From the NCBI RefSeq assembly GCF_007752935.1, contig NZ_CP036319.1, positions 6,552,501 through 6,616,500 of the forward strand: a stretch of DNA of 64,000 nucleotides, given 5' to 3'. Below, piece by piece: positions 1 through 9,800 of this stretch (positions are counted from its first letter, which is position 1; each line of letters starts with the position of its first letter). A program made the translations under genes and the position numbers. The notes beneath the pieces are model-generated. The model was not told the origin of the DNA, made no database searches, and saw only the letters and a program-made list of their open reading frames with translations. This DNA is from Crateriforma conspicua (GTDB lineage Bacteria; Planctomycetota; Planctomycetia; Pirellulales; Pirellulaceae).

Positions 1-1536
1 GCTGTGCGATTCCAGCAACCGGGCGAACTGCACCAAAGCATCGTCGCCGGCCGGGTGACCGTGCACGTCGTTGACTTGTTTGAAATGGTCGATGTCGCAA
101 ATGACCAAGCTGAACGTTGCTTCCCCGGATTTAGCCGACTCGGTCAGTTCCAACAATTGCCGATCGAATTCGGCACGGTTGGCCACTCCGGTCAACGGAT
201 CACGGGTGACCTTGTTGTTCAGTTTTTCCAGACGCTGTTCCAGGTCGGCTTTGTCCGACAAGTCGTGAAGGATGACCACGACGCCCTGCAATCCAGGCTC
301 GCTGCCCATCACAGGCGAAACTTGAATGTGCACCGGCAACGGATCTTTGCCCGGACGCTCGATCATCATCTTCTTGGAAACCTGGGCTCCGCCGCCCAGA
401 CAATCCGTCACGGGGCATCCCGATCGCGTGCCATCGGTGTCCCGCAAACGCAGGGTTTCGTCCTTCCAACGCTGGCCAATGATCGCGTCGGCGGCGATGC
501 CCGTCATGCGAGTCATCGCGTGATTCCAGCGTTCGACCGTGCCTTCGCCGTCGGCGAACACCATTCCCTCGGTCATGTGATCCGACAGACGTTCCAGGAA
601 GAACTCGTCGCGACGCTTGACGTACTTGCGGGTGGACTGCGTATTGACCTGCAACGCTGCGGCGTCGCCGCCGATCATCGGACGATCCACATCTTGGCCC
701 AGCTTCTGCAGCCAGCGATTGACGACGGCTCCCTGCAGCAACTCGGGACGCTGTTCCAGCATCACGCCGAAATCCAAACTCAGTTCCGGATCGAATTGCG
801 TGCCGCTGCCGCGGATCAGTTCGCTGATCGCACGTTCACGGCTGAGCGCCGGCCGATAAACCTGGTCGGTCGTCATCGCGTCAAAAGCGCTGGCGATCGA
901 CAGCATTCGCGATCCCAGCGGCAACGCGTCGCCACGCATCGATTCGTCCTGGCGGCGACTGTCGTACCAAGTGTCCGCGTAGCGGATGATGTCCAACAAT
1001 TCCGTATCCGCGGTGCACCCACGCAAGATTTCGCAGGCGATTTGCGGACAAGTGCCCATCGCCAACTGTTCGTCGACCGAAAGCTTTCCAGGCTTACGCA
1101 GGATCCGATCGGGGATCCCGATTTTGCCCAAATCGTGAAGCAGCGCGGCGACTTCGATCCGATCGCGTGCCTCGTCATTGAATCCCAGACGCTGGGCCCA
1201 GGCCGAACACGCCAAAGCGACACGCAAGCAGTGTGCGGCCGTCGGCGCATGCTTCGTGCGCAAGGCGTAATACAGCGATGTCGCCATGCCCAGACGAACC
1301 ATCGCCAAATGGTTTTCGAATTTGGCTTCCTGCGCCGCGGTCCCCGAATCGGCCGGTGCTAAGGCGTTTTCGCGCAGTCCCGCCAGCAGATCACCGACGC
1401 GTGAATCCGGCGGAATTTCCGTCGGTGCGACCGGCCGATTCGTTGGACCGGACGCGGCGGGCGAAGCGGCCACCACGGGTGCAAATGCGGGGTTCGCCGA
1501 AGATTCCAGAGGGCACGATGGATTCAGGTCGGACAT
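1..1536 (-). CDS. HD-GYP-like / PAS / GGDEF signalling protein (3' end cut by window edge)
   Basis: The frame reads from ATG at 1536 to base 1 without a stop, giving 512 residues of a longer protein. After a Pro/Ala-rich leader of about 45 residues comes an HD-type phosphohydrolase-like domain (about 75-260) with the motif HDLGKIGIPD at 134-143. A PAS-like domain follows (about 310-430, containing GMVFADGEGTVERWN), then the start of a GGDEF domain (RDPLTGVANRAEFD, later DIDHFKQVNDVHGH). The usual HHE and GYP signatures of HD-GYP phosphodiesterases are missing: the matching stretch reads IIRYADTWYDSRR. The GGDEF catalytic motif itself lies outside the window. The protein probably makes or senses cyclic di-GMP in the cytoplasm. 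It is divergent from the sigma factor gene. Confidence 0.85.
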   Translation of the reverse strand, partial: MSDLNPSCPLESSANPAFAPVVAASPAASGPTNRPVAPTEIPPDSRVGDLLAGLRENALAPADSGTAAQEAKFENHLAMVRLGMATSLYYALRTKHAPTAAHCLRVALACSAWAQRLGFNDEARDRIEVAALLHDLGKIGIPDRILRKPGKLSVDEQLAMGTCPQIACEILRGCTADTELLDIIRYADTWYDSRRQDESMRGDALPLGSRMLSIASAFDAMTTDQVYRPALSRERAISELIRGSGTQFDPELSLDFGVMLEQRPELLQGAVVNRWLQKLGQDVDRPMIGGDAAALQVNTQSTRKYVKRRDEFFLERLSDHMTEGMVFADGEGTVERWNHAMTRMTGIAADAIIGQRWKDETLRLRDTDGTRSGCPVTDCLGGGAQVSKKMMIERPGKDPLPVHIQVSPVMGSEPGLQGVVVILHDLSDKADLEQRLEKLNNKVTRDPLTGVANRAEFDRQLLELTESAKSGEATFSLVICDIDHFKQVNDVHGHPAGDDALVQFARLLESHS

Positions 1537-2007
1537 GGGGGTTGGTCGGTCAAGTTGTGAGCGTAGGTCCGTCGATCGCGGGCGCCGCTGTTGGACATTC
1601 GGCCCTCCCGCTGAATGAAACCTAGGTCAGAATGCCCCCCAAAAAGCCCGCATCCGGACGTTTTGCCGAAATCTGTCACCTCCAGCTGACGTTGTCGTCG
1701 CAAAACCCCTCCACAAGACCAAAAACGCTCAAACACCGCCCTTTCGGCAGGCACAAAGCCACGGCAACGTATACAAATCACCACACCAATTTCGCACCGC
1801 CGCCCGATCGGGCGGGATCGGGTGGTGATGAAAAAAGGACGGGCAAGCCGCGGGCGATCGCTGCGATTTCTGCGGCGAGGCGACTATCATTGTTATTGGC
1901 GTCCCGGCGCCGCACCGTCGCCGGTGTCCCGCCATCGCCACGCGCCTCCAAAATCATCCCTGCGACGACGACGGATCGAAGCGTCTTCTCTTCAAAGTTA
2001 CCGCCCC
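1537..2007. other. Divergent intergenic region upstream of sigma factor
   Basis: These 471 bases separate the GGDEF-type gene (leftward) from the sigma factor (rightward). The sigma frame stays open upstream to an ATG at 1822, but that 62-residue extension is Arg/Pro/Ser-rich and unlike sigma region 2, so I treat it as non-coding. I see no RNA gene or convincing promoter hexamers. Confidence 0.4.
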
Positions 2008-2598
2008 GTGAGTCTTTCCGAAGTCGATTTTCGTCTGCTCGAACGCTGCCTGGCCGGTGCGCCGCAAGCCTGGGACAAGTTCGTCGACCGGTTCCTGGGT
2101 TTGGTCATTCACGTCGCCCATCACACGGCGCAGTCGCGTGGGCTGACGCTGGATCGCGAAACGGAAAAGGACTTGGTCGGGGAAGTCTTCGTCGTCCTGC
2201 TGCAGAACGATCGCGCGGTGCTGCGTCGCTTTCGGCGGAATTGTTCTCTGGCGACTTATTTGGCCGTGATCGCGCGCCGGGTGATCGTCCGCCGTCTGGT
2301 GTCGCTTCAAAAGCAACCGCCGTCGGTCGCCGGCGATCAGTTGGATCGGCAAGCCGCCGCCGACACTTCGATCGAACGGGTGATCGACCGCGACCGGGTG
2401 GAACAAATGATTTTGCGTTTGGACCCCCGCGAAGCCGACGCGGTGCGGATGTATCACTTGGAAGGCAAGTCGTACCGCGAAATCGGCCAGACGGTCGGCA
2501 TGTCGGAAAACAGCATCGGATCGCTGCTCAGTCGCGCCCGTCAAAAGCTACGCGACGATTCGAACCGGCGAGACCGAACGGCCACCGAATCGGGCTGA
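2008..2598 (+). CDS. ECF-like RNA polymerase sigma factor
   Basis: A 196-residue sigma-70 family factor with two domains. Region 2 spans about residues 15-100 (DLVGEVFVVLL, then SLATYLAVIARRVIVRRL). Region 4 spans about 135-188, with the helix-turn-helix READAVRMYHLEGKSYREIGQTVGMSENSI. I chose the GTG at 2008 because family similarity begins right after it, while an in-frame ATG at 1822 adds 62 low-complexity basic residues. No anti-sigma gene is adjacent. It lies 108 bp upstream of guaA on the same strand, but guaA has its own promoter-like hexamers, so co-transcription is not certain. Target genes cannot be read from the sequence. Confidence 0.85.
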   Translation: MSLSEVDFRLLERCLAGAPQAWDKFVDRFLGLVIHVAHHTAQSRGLTLDRETEKDLVGEVFVVLLQNDRAVLRRFRRNCSLATYLAVIARRVIVRRLVSLQKQPPSVAGDQLDRQAAADTSIERVIDRDRVEQMILRLDPREADAVRMYHLEGKSYREIGQTVGMSENSIGSLLSRARQKLRDDSNRRDRTATESG

Positions 2599-2637
2599 TC
2601 ATCCGAACGTTTGCCGCATGCCGCGTGATGTTGCCCC

Positions 2638-2666
2638 TTGGGACATCGCGCGTCGTTTCCTAGAAT
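2638..2666 (+). promoter_or_regulatory. Putative sigma-70-type promoter for guaA
   Basis: TTGGGA at 2638-2643 and TAGAAT at 2661-2666 are separated by exactly 17 bases. They match the TTGACA/TATAAT consensus at 4/6 and 5/6 positions. The predicted transcript would start near 2673, leaving a leader of about 35 bases before the guaA ATG. This is a match by eye only, and planctomycete promoters are poorly characterised. Confidence 0.45.
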
Positions 2667-2706
2667 CCCGGATTAGCCAGAGTGCCAAGTCACGGGATAT
2701 ACGGGC

Positions 2707-4302
2707 ATGAGTTCGACAGAAACCCGGCCGTCGTCAGCGGACGTTTCGGTCGCCGGAGAATTAACCGATCAGCGGATCTTGGTGCTGGATTTTGGATCCC
2801 AGTATGCCCAACTGATCGCGCGTCGCGTCCGCGAACAAAACGTTTACTGCCAGATCGTTCGCCACGATTTGACGGCCCAGCGAATCGCCGCCCTTCGCCC
2901 CAAAGGCATCATTTTGTCGGGCGGTCCGTCGAGTGTTTACCAAGACGGCGCCCCGCAATGTGATCCGGCGTTGTTCGACTTGGGCATCCCGGTGCTTGGC
3001 ATTTGTTACGGGATGCAATTGGCGTGTGCCGCACTGGGCGGCAAGGTCGACCACACGCCCAGCCGCGAATACGGCCGGGCGTCCTGCAACGTGCAGGTGT
3101 CGGATGGTCTGTTCGCCGGACTGCCCGAATCGATCGAAGTTTGGATGAGCCATGGCGATCAAGTCAGCGCGATCGCCGACGAATTCGAAACATTGGCGGC
3201 CACCTCGACCTGCCCGTTCGCCGCCATCCGTCACCGCAGCCGTCCGATCTTCGGCATGCAGTTTCACCCCGAAGTCACCCACACACCGCTGGGCAGCCAG
3301 ATCTTGCGGAACTTTGTCCGCGGCGTCTGCGGTTGCGAAGATTCGTGGCGTTTGTCCGACTTTGCCGACGAAGCGATCCAGCGGATCCGTGGAATTGTTG
3401 GCGATCGACGTGTGATTTGTGGGCTCAGCGGCGGCGTCGATTCCTCCGTCGTCGCGGCGCTCTTGTATCGTGCCATCGGCGATCAGTTGTCGTGCATCTT
3501 GATCGACAACGGATTGCTGCGGAAAAACGAACAGTCATTGGTGATCGACGAATTTTCCAATCACTTCCAAACCGACCTGCATGTGGTCGACGCCGAAGAT
3601 CGATTCCTGGCCGACTTGGCCGGCATCACCGAACCCCAAGAAAAACGTCGACGCATCGGCCACGCGTTCATTGAATGCTTCAAGGACGAAGCCGAAAAGA
3701 TTGAAAACGCCCACTTCCTGGCCCAGGGAACGCTGTACCCCGATGTCATTGAAAGTGGTGCCGACCCCGATGGTCCGGCGGCCACCATCAAACTGCATCA
3801 TAACGTCGGCGGTTTGCCGGACGAACTGGGATTCGAACTGATCGAACCGCTGCGTGACTTGTTCAAAGACGAAGTCAGGCGTCTGGGCTTGGAACTGGGG
3901 TTGCCCGAATCCTTGGTATGGCGACACCCTTTCCCCGGCCCCGGATTGGCTGTCCGTTGCCTGGGCGAAGTCACCCGAGACAAATTGGCGATCCTGCGGG
4001 AAGCCGATGCCATCGTCGTCCAGGAAATCCAAGACGCCGGGCTGTACCGAGAAACCAGCCAAGCGTTCGCCGTTCTGTTGCCCGTGCAAAGCGTCGGTGT
4101 GATGGGCGATGCCCGAACCTACGACCGCGCCGTCGCGGTGCGATGCGTCAACACGGACGATTTCATGACGGCCGACTGGAGCCACCTGCCGTACGATTTG
4201 CTGGCCAAGATCAGCACGCGAATCATCAACGAAGTCAAAGGCATCAATCGCGTTTGCTACGACATCAGCAGCAAGCCGCCGGCGACCATCGAATGGGAAT
4301 GA
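2707..4302 (+). CDS. guaA: GMP synthase (glutamine-hydrolysing)
   Basis: Converts XMP to GMP using ATP and glutamine, the last step of de novo GMP synthesis in the cytoplasm. The 531 residues match the usual bacterial length of about 525. The N-terminal class I glutamine amidotransferase domain shows nucleophile Cys100 in GICYGMQ and the partners His187 and Glu189 in QFHPEV. The ATP pyrophosphatase P-loop SGGVDSS lies at 241-247. The C-terminal dimerisation domain ends in the family-typical PPATIEWE. The ATG at 2707 fits the family start after a short Ser/Thr-rich extension. No weak catalytic site is seen. Confidence 0.98.
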   Translation: MSSTETRPSSADVSVAGELTDQRILVLDFGSQYAQLIARRVREQNVYCQIVRHDLTAQRIAALRPKGIILSGGPSSVYQDGAPQCDPALFDLGIPVLGICYGMQLACAALGGKVDHTPSREYGRASCNVQVSDGLFAGLPESIEVWMSHGDQVSAIADEFETLAATSTCPFAAIRHRSRPIFGMQFHPEVTHTPLGSQILRNFVRGVCGCEDSWRLSDFADEAIQRIRGIVGDRRVICGLSGGVDSSVVAALLYRAIGDQLSCILIDNGLLRKNEQSLVIDEFSNHFQTDLHVVDAEDRFLADLAGITEPQEKRRRIGHAFIECFKDEAEKIENAHFLAQGTLYPDVIESGADPDGPAATIKLHHNVGGLPDELGFELIEPLRDLFKDEVRRLGLELGLPESLVWRHPFPGPGLAVRCLGEVTRDKLAILREADAIVVQEIQDAGLYRETSQAFAVLLPVQSVGVMGDARTYDRAVAVRCVNTDDFMTADWSHLPYDLLAKISTRIINEVKGINRVCYDISSKPPATIEWE

Positions 4303-4449
4303 TCACCGGCGCATCGCGGCGATCAACCTATCCAGGCAACCCCAACCGTTGATTCAAACGATCCAACGTCCGTGACCAAACCGATGTCACGTGTTTCATC
4401 CGATTCACCACTTTATTGTCGCTAGTAGCTCATCGCTTACAGCTTCCTT

Positions 4450-6129
4450 ATGGGTACACAGTTCATTTATCAGATCGAAGGTCTGACCAAAAAGCATGGC
4501 CAGCGAACCGTTCTGGACGACGTCCATTTGGCGTTCTATCCGGGTGCCAAGATCGGCGTCTTGGGTCCAAACGGCGCCGGTAAGTCAACGCTGTTGCGGA
4601 TCATGGCCGGCCAAGACAACGAATTCGATGGCACCGCGCGGTTGGGCAAAGGTTTCACCGCGGGCTATCTGCCGCAAGAACCACCGCTGAATCCGGACAA
4701 GAACGTCTTTGAAAACGTTCAAGAAGCGGTCGCCGAACGCCAGGCCATCTTGGATCGCTACAACGAAATCGGCGGTTTGCTGGGCGAAGTCACCGACGAC
4801 GACCAGATGCAAAAACTGTGCGATGAAATGGCGGTGCTGCAAGACACCATCGACACGCACAACTTGTGGGAACTGGACCGCCAGGTCGAAGTCGCGATGG
4901 AGGTCATGAACCTGCCGCCCAGTGACGCTGACGTGACCAAGTTGTCGGGCGGCGAGAAACGCCGTGTTGCGATCTGCCAATTGCTGATCCGCCAGCCCGA
5001 TCTGTTGTTGCTGGACGAACCGACCAACCACCTGGACGCCGAATCGGTGTTCTGGCTGGAACAACACTTGGCGAAATACCCCGGAACCGTCGTCGCGGTG
5101 ACGCACGACCGGTACTTCTTGGATAACGTGGCCCAGTGGATTCTGGAAATCGACCGCGGCAAGGGGATCCCGTTCGAGGGCAACTACACCGCATGGTTGG
5201 AGAACCGTGCCAAGCGGATGGCCTTGGAAGAACGTCAACAGAAGGCGCGGGAAAAAACGCTGTCTCGCGAACTGGAATGGATTCGCATGAGTCCGAAGGC
5301 TCGCCAAGCCAAAAGCAAGGCGCGGATCAAGTCGTACGAACAAATGGCTGCCCAAGCGTTCGAGGACCGTCCCGACGAACTGGAGATCCAGATCCCCGCC
5401 AGCCGACCGCTGGGCGAAGTCGTCATTGAAGCCAACAACATCAGCAAGGCGTTCGGCGACAAGGTCTTGATCAAAGACCTTACGTTCCGCTTGCCCCCGG
5501 GTGGCATCGTCGGCGTCATCGGACCCAACGGGGCGGGCAAAACGACCCTATTTCGCATGTTGACCGGTCAGGACGAACCCGACGACGGGGCAATCCGCGT
5601 GGGCGAAACCGTCGACTTGGGCTACGTCGATCAATCCCGTGACGCATTGGATCCCGACAAAACGGTGTATCAGGAAATCAGCGGCGGTTATGACAGCCTG
5701 GAAATGGGCGGCCGCCACCTGAATTCCCGTGCCTACGTTTCGCGTTTCAATTTCAAGAAGGCCGACCAAGAGAAAAAGGTCGGCACCCTGTCCGGCGGGG
5801 AACGCAATCGTGTGCACTTAGCCTCGTTGCTGCGAAAAGGTTGCAACGTGCTGTTGTTGGACGAACCGACCAATGACCTGGACGTCGACACCCTACGCGC
5901 CTTGGAGGAAGCGATCGCCAGTTTCGCCGGTTGTGTGGTGGTCACCAGCCACGACCGCTGGTTCCTGGATCGGCTTGCCACGCATATCCTGTCATTTGAA
6001 GGCGATGGCAACGTGACTTGGTTCGAAGGGAATTTTGACGACTACGAACGTAACCTCCGCGAACGACTGGGATCGGTCAGCGAAGAAGAATTCCGCAAGT
6101 CTCGCTACAAGAGCATCCACGCGACCTAA
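4450..6129 (+). CDS. ettA: EttA-type ABC-F ATPase (translational throttle)
   Basis: A soluble ABC-F protein of 559 residues with two nucleotide-binding domains and no membrane segments. The first has Walker [10 protein letters not shown] at 39-47, signature LSGGEKRR at 165-172 and Walker [13 protein letters not shown] at 185-196. The second has GPNGAGKTT at 358-366, LSGGERNR at 447-454 and [11 protein letters not shown] at 468-478. Between them is a charged P-site-tRNA-interaction-type linker (about 255-300, rich in Arg/Lys/Glu). In the known family EttA binds the ribosomal E site and couples early elongation to the ATP/ADP ratio. The C-terminus ends in KSIHAT without the long coiled coil of Uup. 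It lies 147 bp after guaA. Confidence 0.93.
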   Translation: MGTQFIYQIEGLTKKHGQRTVLDDVHLAFYPGAKIGVLGPNGAGKSTLLRIMAGQDNEFDGTARLGKGFTAGYLPQEPPLNPDKNVFENVQEAVAERQAILDRYNEIGGLLGEVTDDDQMQKLCDEMAVLQDTIDTHNLWELDRQVEVAMEVMNLPPSDADVTKLSGGEKRRVAICQLLIRQPDLLLLDEPTNHLDAESVFWLEQHLAKYPGTVVAVTHDRYFLDNVAQWILEIDRGKGIPFEGNYTAWLENRAKRMALEERQQKAREKTLSRELEWIRMSPKARQAKSKARIKSYEQMAAQAFEDRPDELEIQIPASRPLGEVVIEANNISKAFGDKVLIKDLTFRLPPGGIVGVIGPNGAGKTTLFRMLTGQDEPDDGAIRVGETVDLGYVDQSRDALDPDKTVYQEISGGYDSLEMGGRHLNSRAYVSRFNFKKADQEKKVGTLSGGERNRVHLASLLRKGCNVLLLDEPTNDLDVDTLRALEEAIASFAGCVVVTSHDRWFLDRLATHILSFEGDGNVTWFEGNFDDYERNLRERLGSVSEEEFRKSRYKSIHAT

Positions 6130-6531
6130 CGAAGTCTTGCCACCGCTTCGGCGCGACGGCCTCCCGATCGGACGTCGCCCGATTCCTGGTAATCGTGGGC
6201 GTTCCCTCGTGTTGCCACCAATTCGTGTTCCCCCAACGTCGGCGTTTCCGTGGGCGGGGGGACCCGTGAAGGCCGTTGTGATTCGAATGCCCCCCTTCGC
6301 CAACCGAAGACCAAACGCGGCGATGGGGCGGATCCGATCGACCGCGTTGGCAAATTTGGGGGGCAAAGCAAGTCGCATGACGTCGGCTTTCCACGTCACG
6401 GTCGGCCTGATCAGCGAAACACCTCGCCGGTGGCCCGATACACCTGGCATTGGCCGCCTGGCAAAGTCCGCCCGTCTCCCTTCCTTTCCCCAACACCTTT
6501 TCCCTACCCCTATCAATAACCCAAAGAAGTC
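6130..6531. other. 402-base gap between ettA and the Lys-rich gene
   Basis: No gene is supported in either strand. Frames that cross this gap are Arg/Pro-rich shadows with no family signature. A purine-rich AAAGAAG just before the ATG at 6532 may be its ribosome binding site. I see no clear terminator for ettA. Confidence 0.4.
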
Positions 6532-6771
6532 ATGACGATTTTGCGAGTCGGCACTAACGAAAAGTACAGCGACGGCTGGGACGCGATCTTCGGTGGCCAA
6601 ACCGGCACCTCGTCCAAGTCGAGCAAGAAGAAGACCAAGACCACCAAGAAGGCCAAGGCCGCTAAACCGAAAGCCACCAAGGCCAAGGCCGCCAAGTCGC
6701 AACCCGCCAAAGCGTCGGCTAAGAAAAAGGCCGGGAAGAAGAAAGCCGGCAAGTCCAAGTCGTCTAAGTAA
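6532..6771 (+). CDS. Small lysine-rich, histone H1-like planctomycete protein
   Basis: A 79-residue protein in two parts. Residues 1-24 (starting MTILRVGTNEKYSDGWDAIFGG) look like a folded, conserved head. Residues 25-79 are almost wholly Lys, Ala, Ser and Thr, with repeated AKAAK/KKAGKK-like units resembling eukaryotic H1 tails and bacterial Hc1/AlgP-type tails. The sequence suggests binding to nucleic acid (DNA or rRNA), but nothing shows which. ATG at 6532 is preceded by AAAGAAG. It lies 124 bp upstream of the giant unknown protein on the same strand. I know no characterised function. Confidence 0.8.
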   Translation: MTILRVGTNEKYSDGWDAIFGGQTGTSSKSSKKKTKTTKKAKAAKPKATKAKAAKSQPAKASAKKKAGKKKAGKSKSSK

Positions 6772-6895
6772 GCGACGCCCGTGCACCCGGATACCACATC
6801 CGCATCGTCCCGCCCCGCCCCACGATCCCCTGCCCCCGTGGCTTGAATCTTGCCCCCAGCCACTAACCATCACCTCGGGTGATCCCCTTCGTCCC

Positions 6896-9800
6896 ATGTT
6901 GCTCCCCGCCGTACCGGAGAATCTTCGTGATCCGCTGCAGCGTCTTGCCGGGTACCTGAATTTTTCCTCGGGAAAGACAGACCTGGCAACGCTGGCCGCT
7001 TGGAACACGGTCTACGGTGAGGCGATCGGTGAGAACGCTTTGATCGGGATGCCCGGATGGCTGGTGCTTAAGGAATGGCTTCGCAACACGCTGCGGCAGC
7101 TGAAGAAGAACCAGGCCGCATTCGCCGATCACCAACAAGCCGACCGTGTCGTACGGTTGCTTTGGAGCGAATTGCTGCCGGCCTATTTGGATTTCCACAG
7201 CGACCTGCTCTTTCATCAAGAACCCGAAGACGTGTTCAACGGGTTCTTTCTGGCCAAGGCAGCTGAATCGATCCTGTGCCATTTGGATCGTGACAACGAT
7301 GCCGATGTGGTCACCGCATCGATCGATCGGCTGAACGACTATGTGGGTTATCGCCCGGTCGCCACGTTGGAAAACCGGCGCGGCGAACCGTACCCCCACG
7401 AATTCGTCCGCCCGATCCCGCTGTATCTGCGCGACGTCGGTGTTTCGGCTGGTCCGTACCAGGCGATCATCGAACTGACCCTGCAAACGCTACGGGATAC
7501 CGACGAATCAATTTGTCGCGCCGCGGGCATGGACCTGGATCGTTTGGATGAATTGGCATTCGATCCGCGAGCCTATGACTTTGATCATCCCGTCAATCGA
7601 CGCCCCAACTATCACTTCGGCGGTTGGGATGATCGCAGCGTCGGGGACGACGGATGCTTTCACCGTTTCGTGCTGCGGCAGGTCACACTCAATGCGTTGC
7701 TGGATCGGGTCAACGAGTCTTCGGAACTGAGTCGCGAGGAATTGCTGGTCGAATCGGCATCGGTGCTGGCCGGCACGATCCTGATGGCTTCCGGCATCAG
7801 CGGTTGGGGGCCGGCCGCTTACGGCAGCGAAATCACATTGGGATCGCTGATGAAGCCCATCGCGGGATATCGCGATGCGTTCTACAAGGATCGCTTGACC
7901 CAGATCGCCCCAGACCATGCCCAGCGGTTGGTGTCCGAACAACAAACGCATCACCAACCTTTCGGCGCCGCACGACAGTATTTGAATGCTTCGCTGGCCA
8001 AACGCCGCGCGATGCAGGTCCAGCATGCACAACTGGCACGTTTGTATGCCCGCATGGGATACCCCGACGCCGCCAAACGCCAATCCGATGTCGTGGCAGT
8101 TCCGTCGGCCCGGCTGCTGTCCAAGATTGATTGTGAGGTCACCGCGGGTTTGCGAGCCCTGCGTGCCGGTCGACTGTCGGTTGCGGTCGACGTTGTCGAT
8201 GACGCATTCCAACGTCTGCAGCGGGCCATTCAGTGCGGTGCCCTGATCGACCCATGGGACATTCTGGGTTTCGGTGGCAATTTTTCGCTGTACCCCGGCC
8301 CGGAAAACTCGGTCCACGACGGGCGGGTCGATGACATCCTGTATGTGATGGATCAGCTTTTCGGATACATCGCGCGTGTCTGGAGCGAAGCGGCGGCACG
8401 CGACGAAACCGAAGCCTACGATCATCTGGAAAAACTGTATCGACGGATCGCCGAATGGTGGCGTCAATTCGCCGCGCACACGATCGATTCGATCGAAGCG
8501 ACCGACCCGTTGGAATCGTACGAGTCGGCTAAGTTGGTTTCGCGTGCCTTGCGGCTTTGGCACCGCGGCGGTGCGGCGGCGGGTGATGTGAAATTTTGGG
8601 CGCCACACGCCGACCTGTTCGATTCACCGCGTGCTTACACGTTGGTCATCTCGGCGCTGTTAGAACGAATGGACTTTGTTCCCGCGATGGCGTTGCTGGT
8701 TCACTGGTTGGGTCGCGCCGACGAAATCGGTCTCTCTCAGGGCGGCAGTTCGCTTCCGCGGTTGTCCGAACGCTGGCTGCTTCGCGTCCGCGGTCAACAA
8801 ACGGCCACGACCGACGTCGATGGATCGGACACCGACACGGCGGAAGATTCGACACCGCCGGACTGGGCATTGGTTCGCAAACTGTTCGACTATTACGAAG
8901 CCAACGCGGAACAGTATTGGTCGGCGCCGGAATTCAACCTGGGCAGCAACGGCCACCGCAAATCCCGTGACTCGGTCGACTGGAATGCGGAACTGACCGC
9001 AGCCAACGAAGCGGACGGATGGGACGAAGACGACCAGGAAGAAAACCCGTACGCCGCAGCCTACGAGAACGTCACCTACGAAGATTCCACCGACGACGGC
9101 AATGAAGGCGCCGTCTTTGAGTTCGGCGAAGAAAACGGCAGTCAGACCGAACTGCAAAGCGAATCCAAACGGCTGACCGAACATTTGGCCTTCTTGCAAT
9201 CGCTGGCACGCATGTGGGCGCTGGCCGCCGACATGCTGATCAGCCGACGCGCCAACAAACCAGACGATGCACCTGAGGAAAGCCTGGACTACCTGACGTC
9301 CTGGGCCGACCGCGCAAGGGAAAACCGCATCGGATTACTGGAACTGTTGGATGACATTCGCAACTACAAAATCAAACCTGCCGGGACCGACAAAGAATCC
9401 ATGAAAGCGTATGACCGGACACGGTTGTTACGTGATTCTTTGATGGAACGAGTGATCGGCACGGCGGTCGAAATGAGTGACACACGTCGCTTGTTGTGCG
9501 CCGCAATTGACGCGATGTCGGGCAAACCGGACGGCGAGATCACCGATCGGTTTCCCGAGGATGATCCGCAAGCGGTCGCGCTATTTGCAGCACTGATTTC
9601 CGGAAACTCAGAAAACGCCAGGCTGTTGTTTCCTGAATTCCTGGATGTCATCCACAACAAAAGCCTGCTGTACATTCCGCTATCGCGTGGTGGTGATCCC
9701 GTCAAAATCTATGTCGCACGATTGCGGCAACGCGTCTTGCGGCACCTGGTCCATTGGCTGCCGCGACGCGGACTGATCATTGAAACGTGCCGCTTGATCG

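Noticed and set aside
4-1362. Long plus-strand frame at the window start
   Set aside because: The minus strand encodes clear HD/PAS/GGDEF motifs. The plus frame is His/Arg/Gln-rich with no family signature, a codon-bias shadow.
1822-2007. Longer N-terminus of the sigma factor from ATG 1822
   Set aside because: The extra 62 residues are Arg/Ser/Pro-rich and not sigma-like, while GTG at 2008 starts right at the conserved domain.
5992-7008. Minus-strand frame over the Lys-rich gene
   Set aside because: Its Gly/Leu-rich run is only the antisense translation of the Lys/Ala codons. The plus-strand gene has a better start and ribosome binding site.
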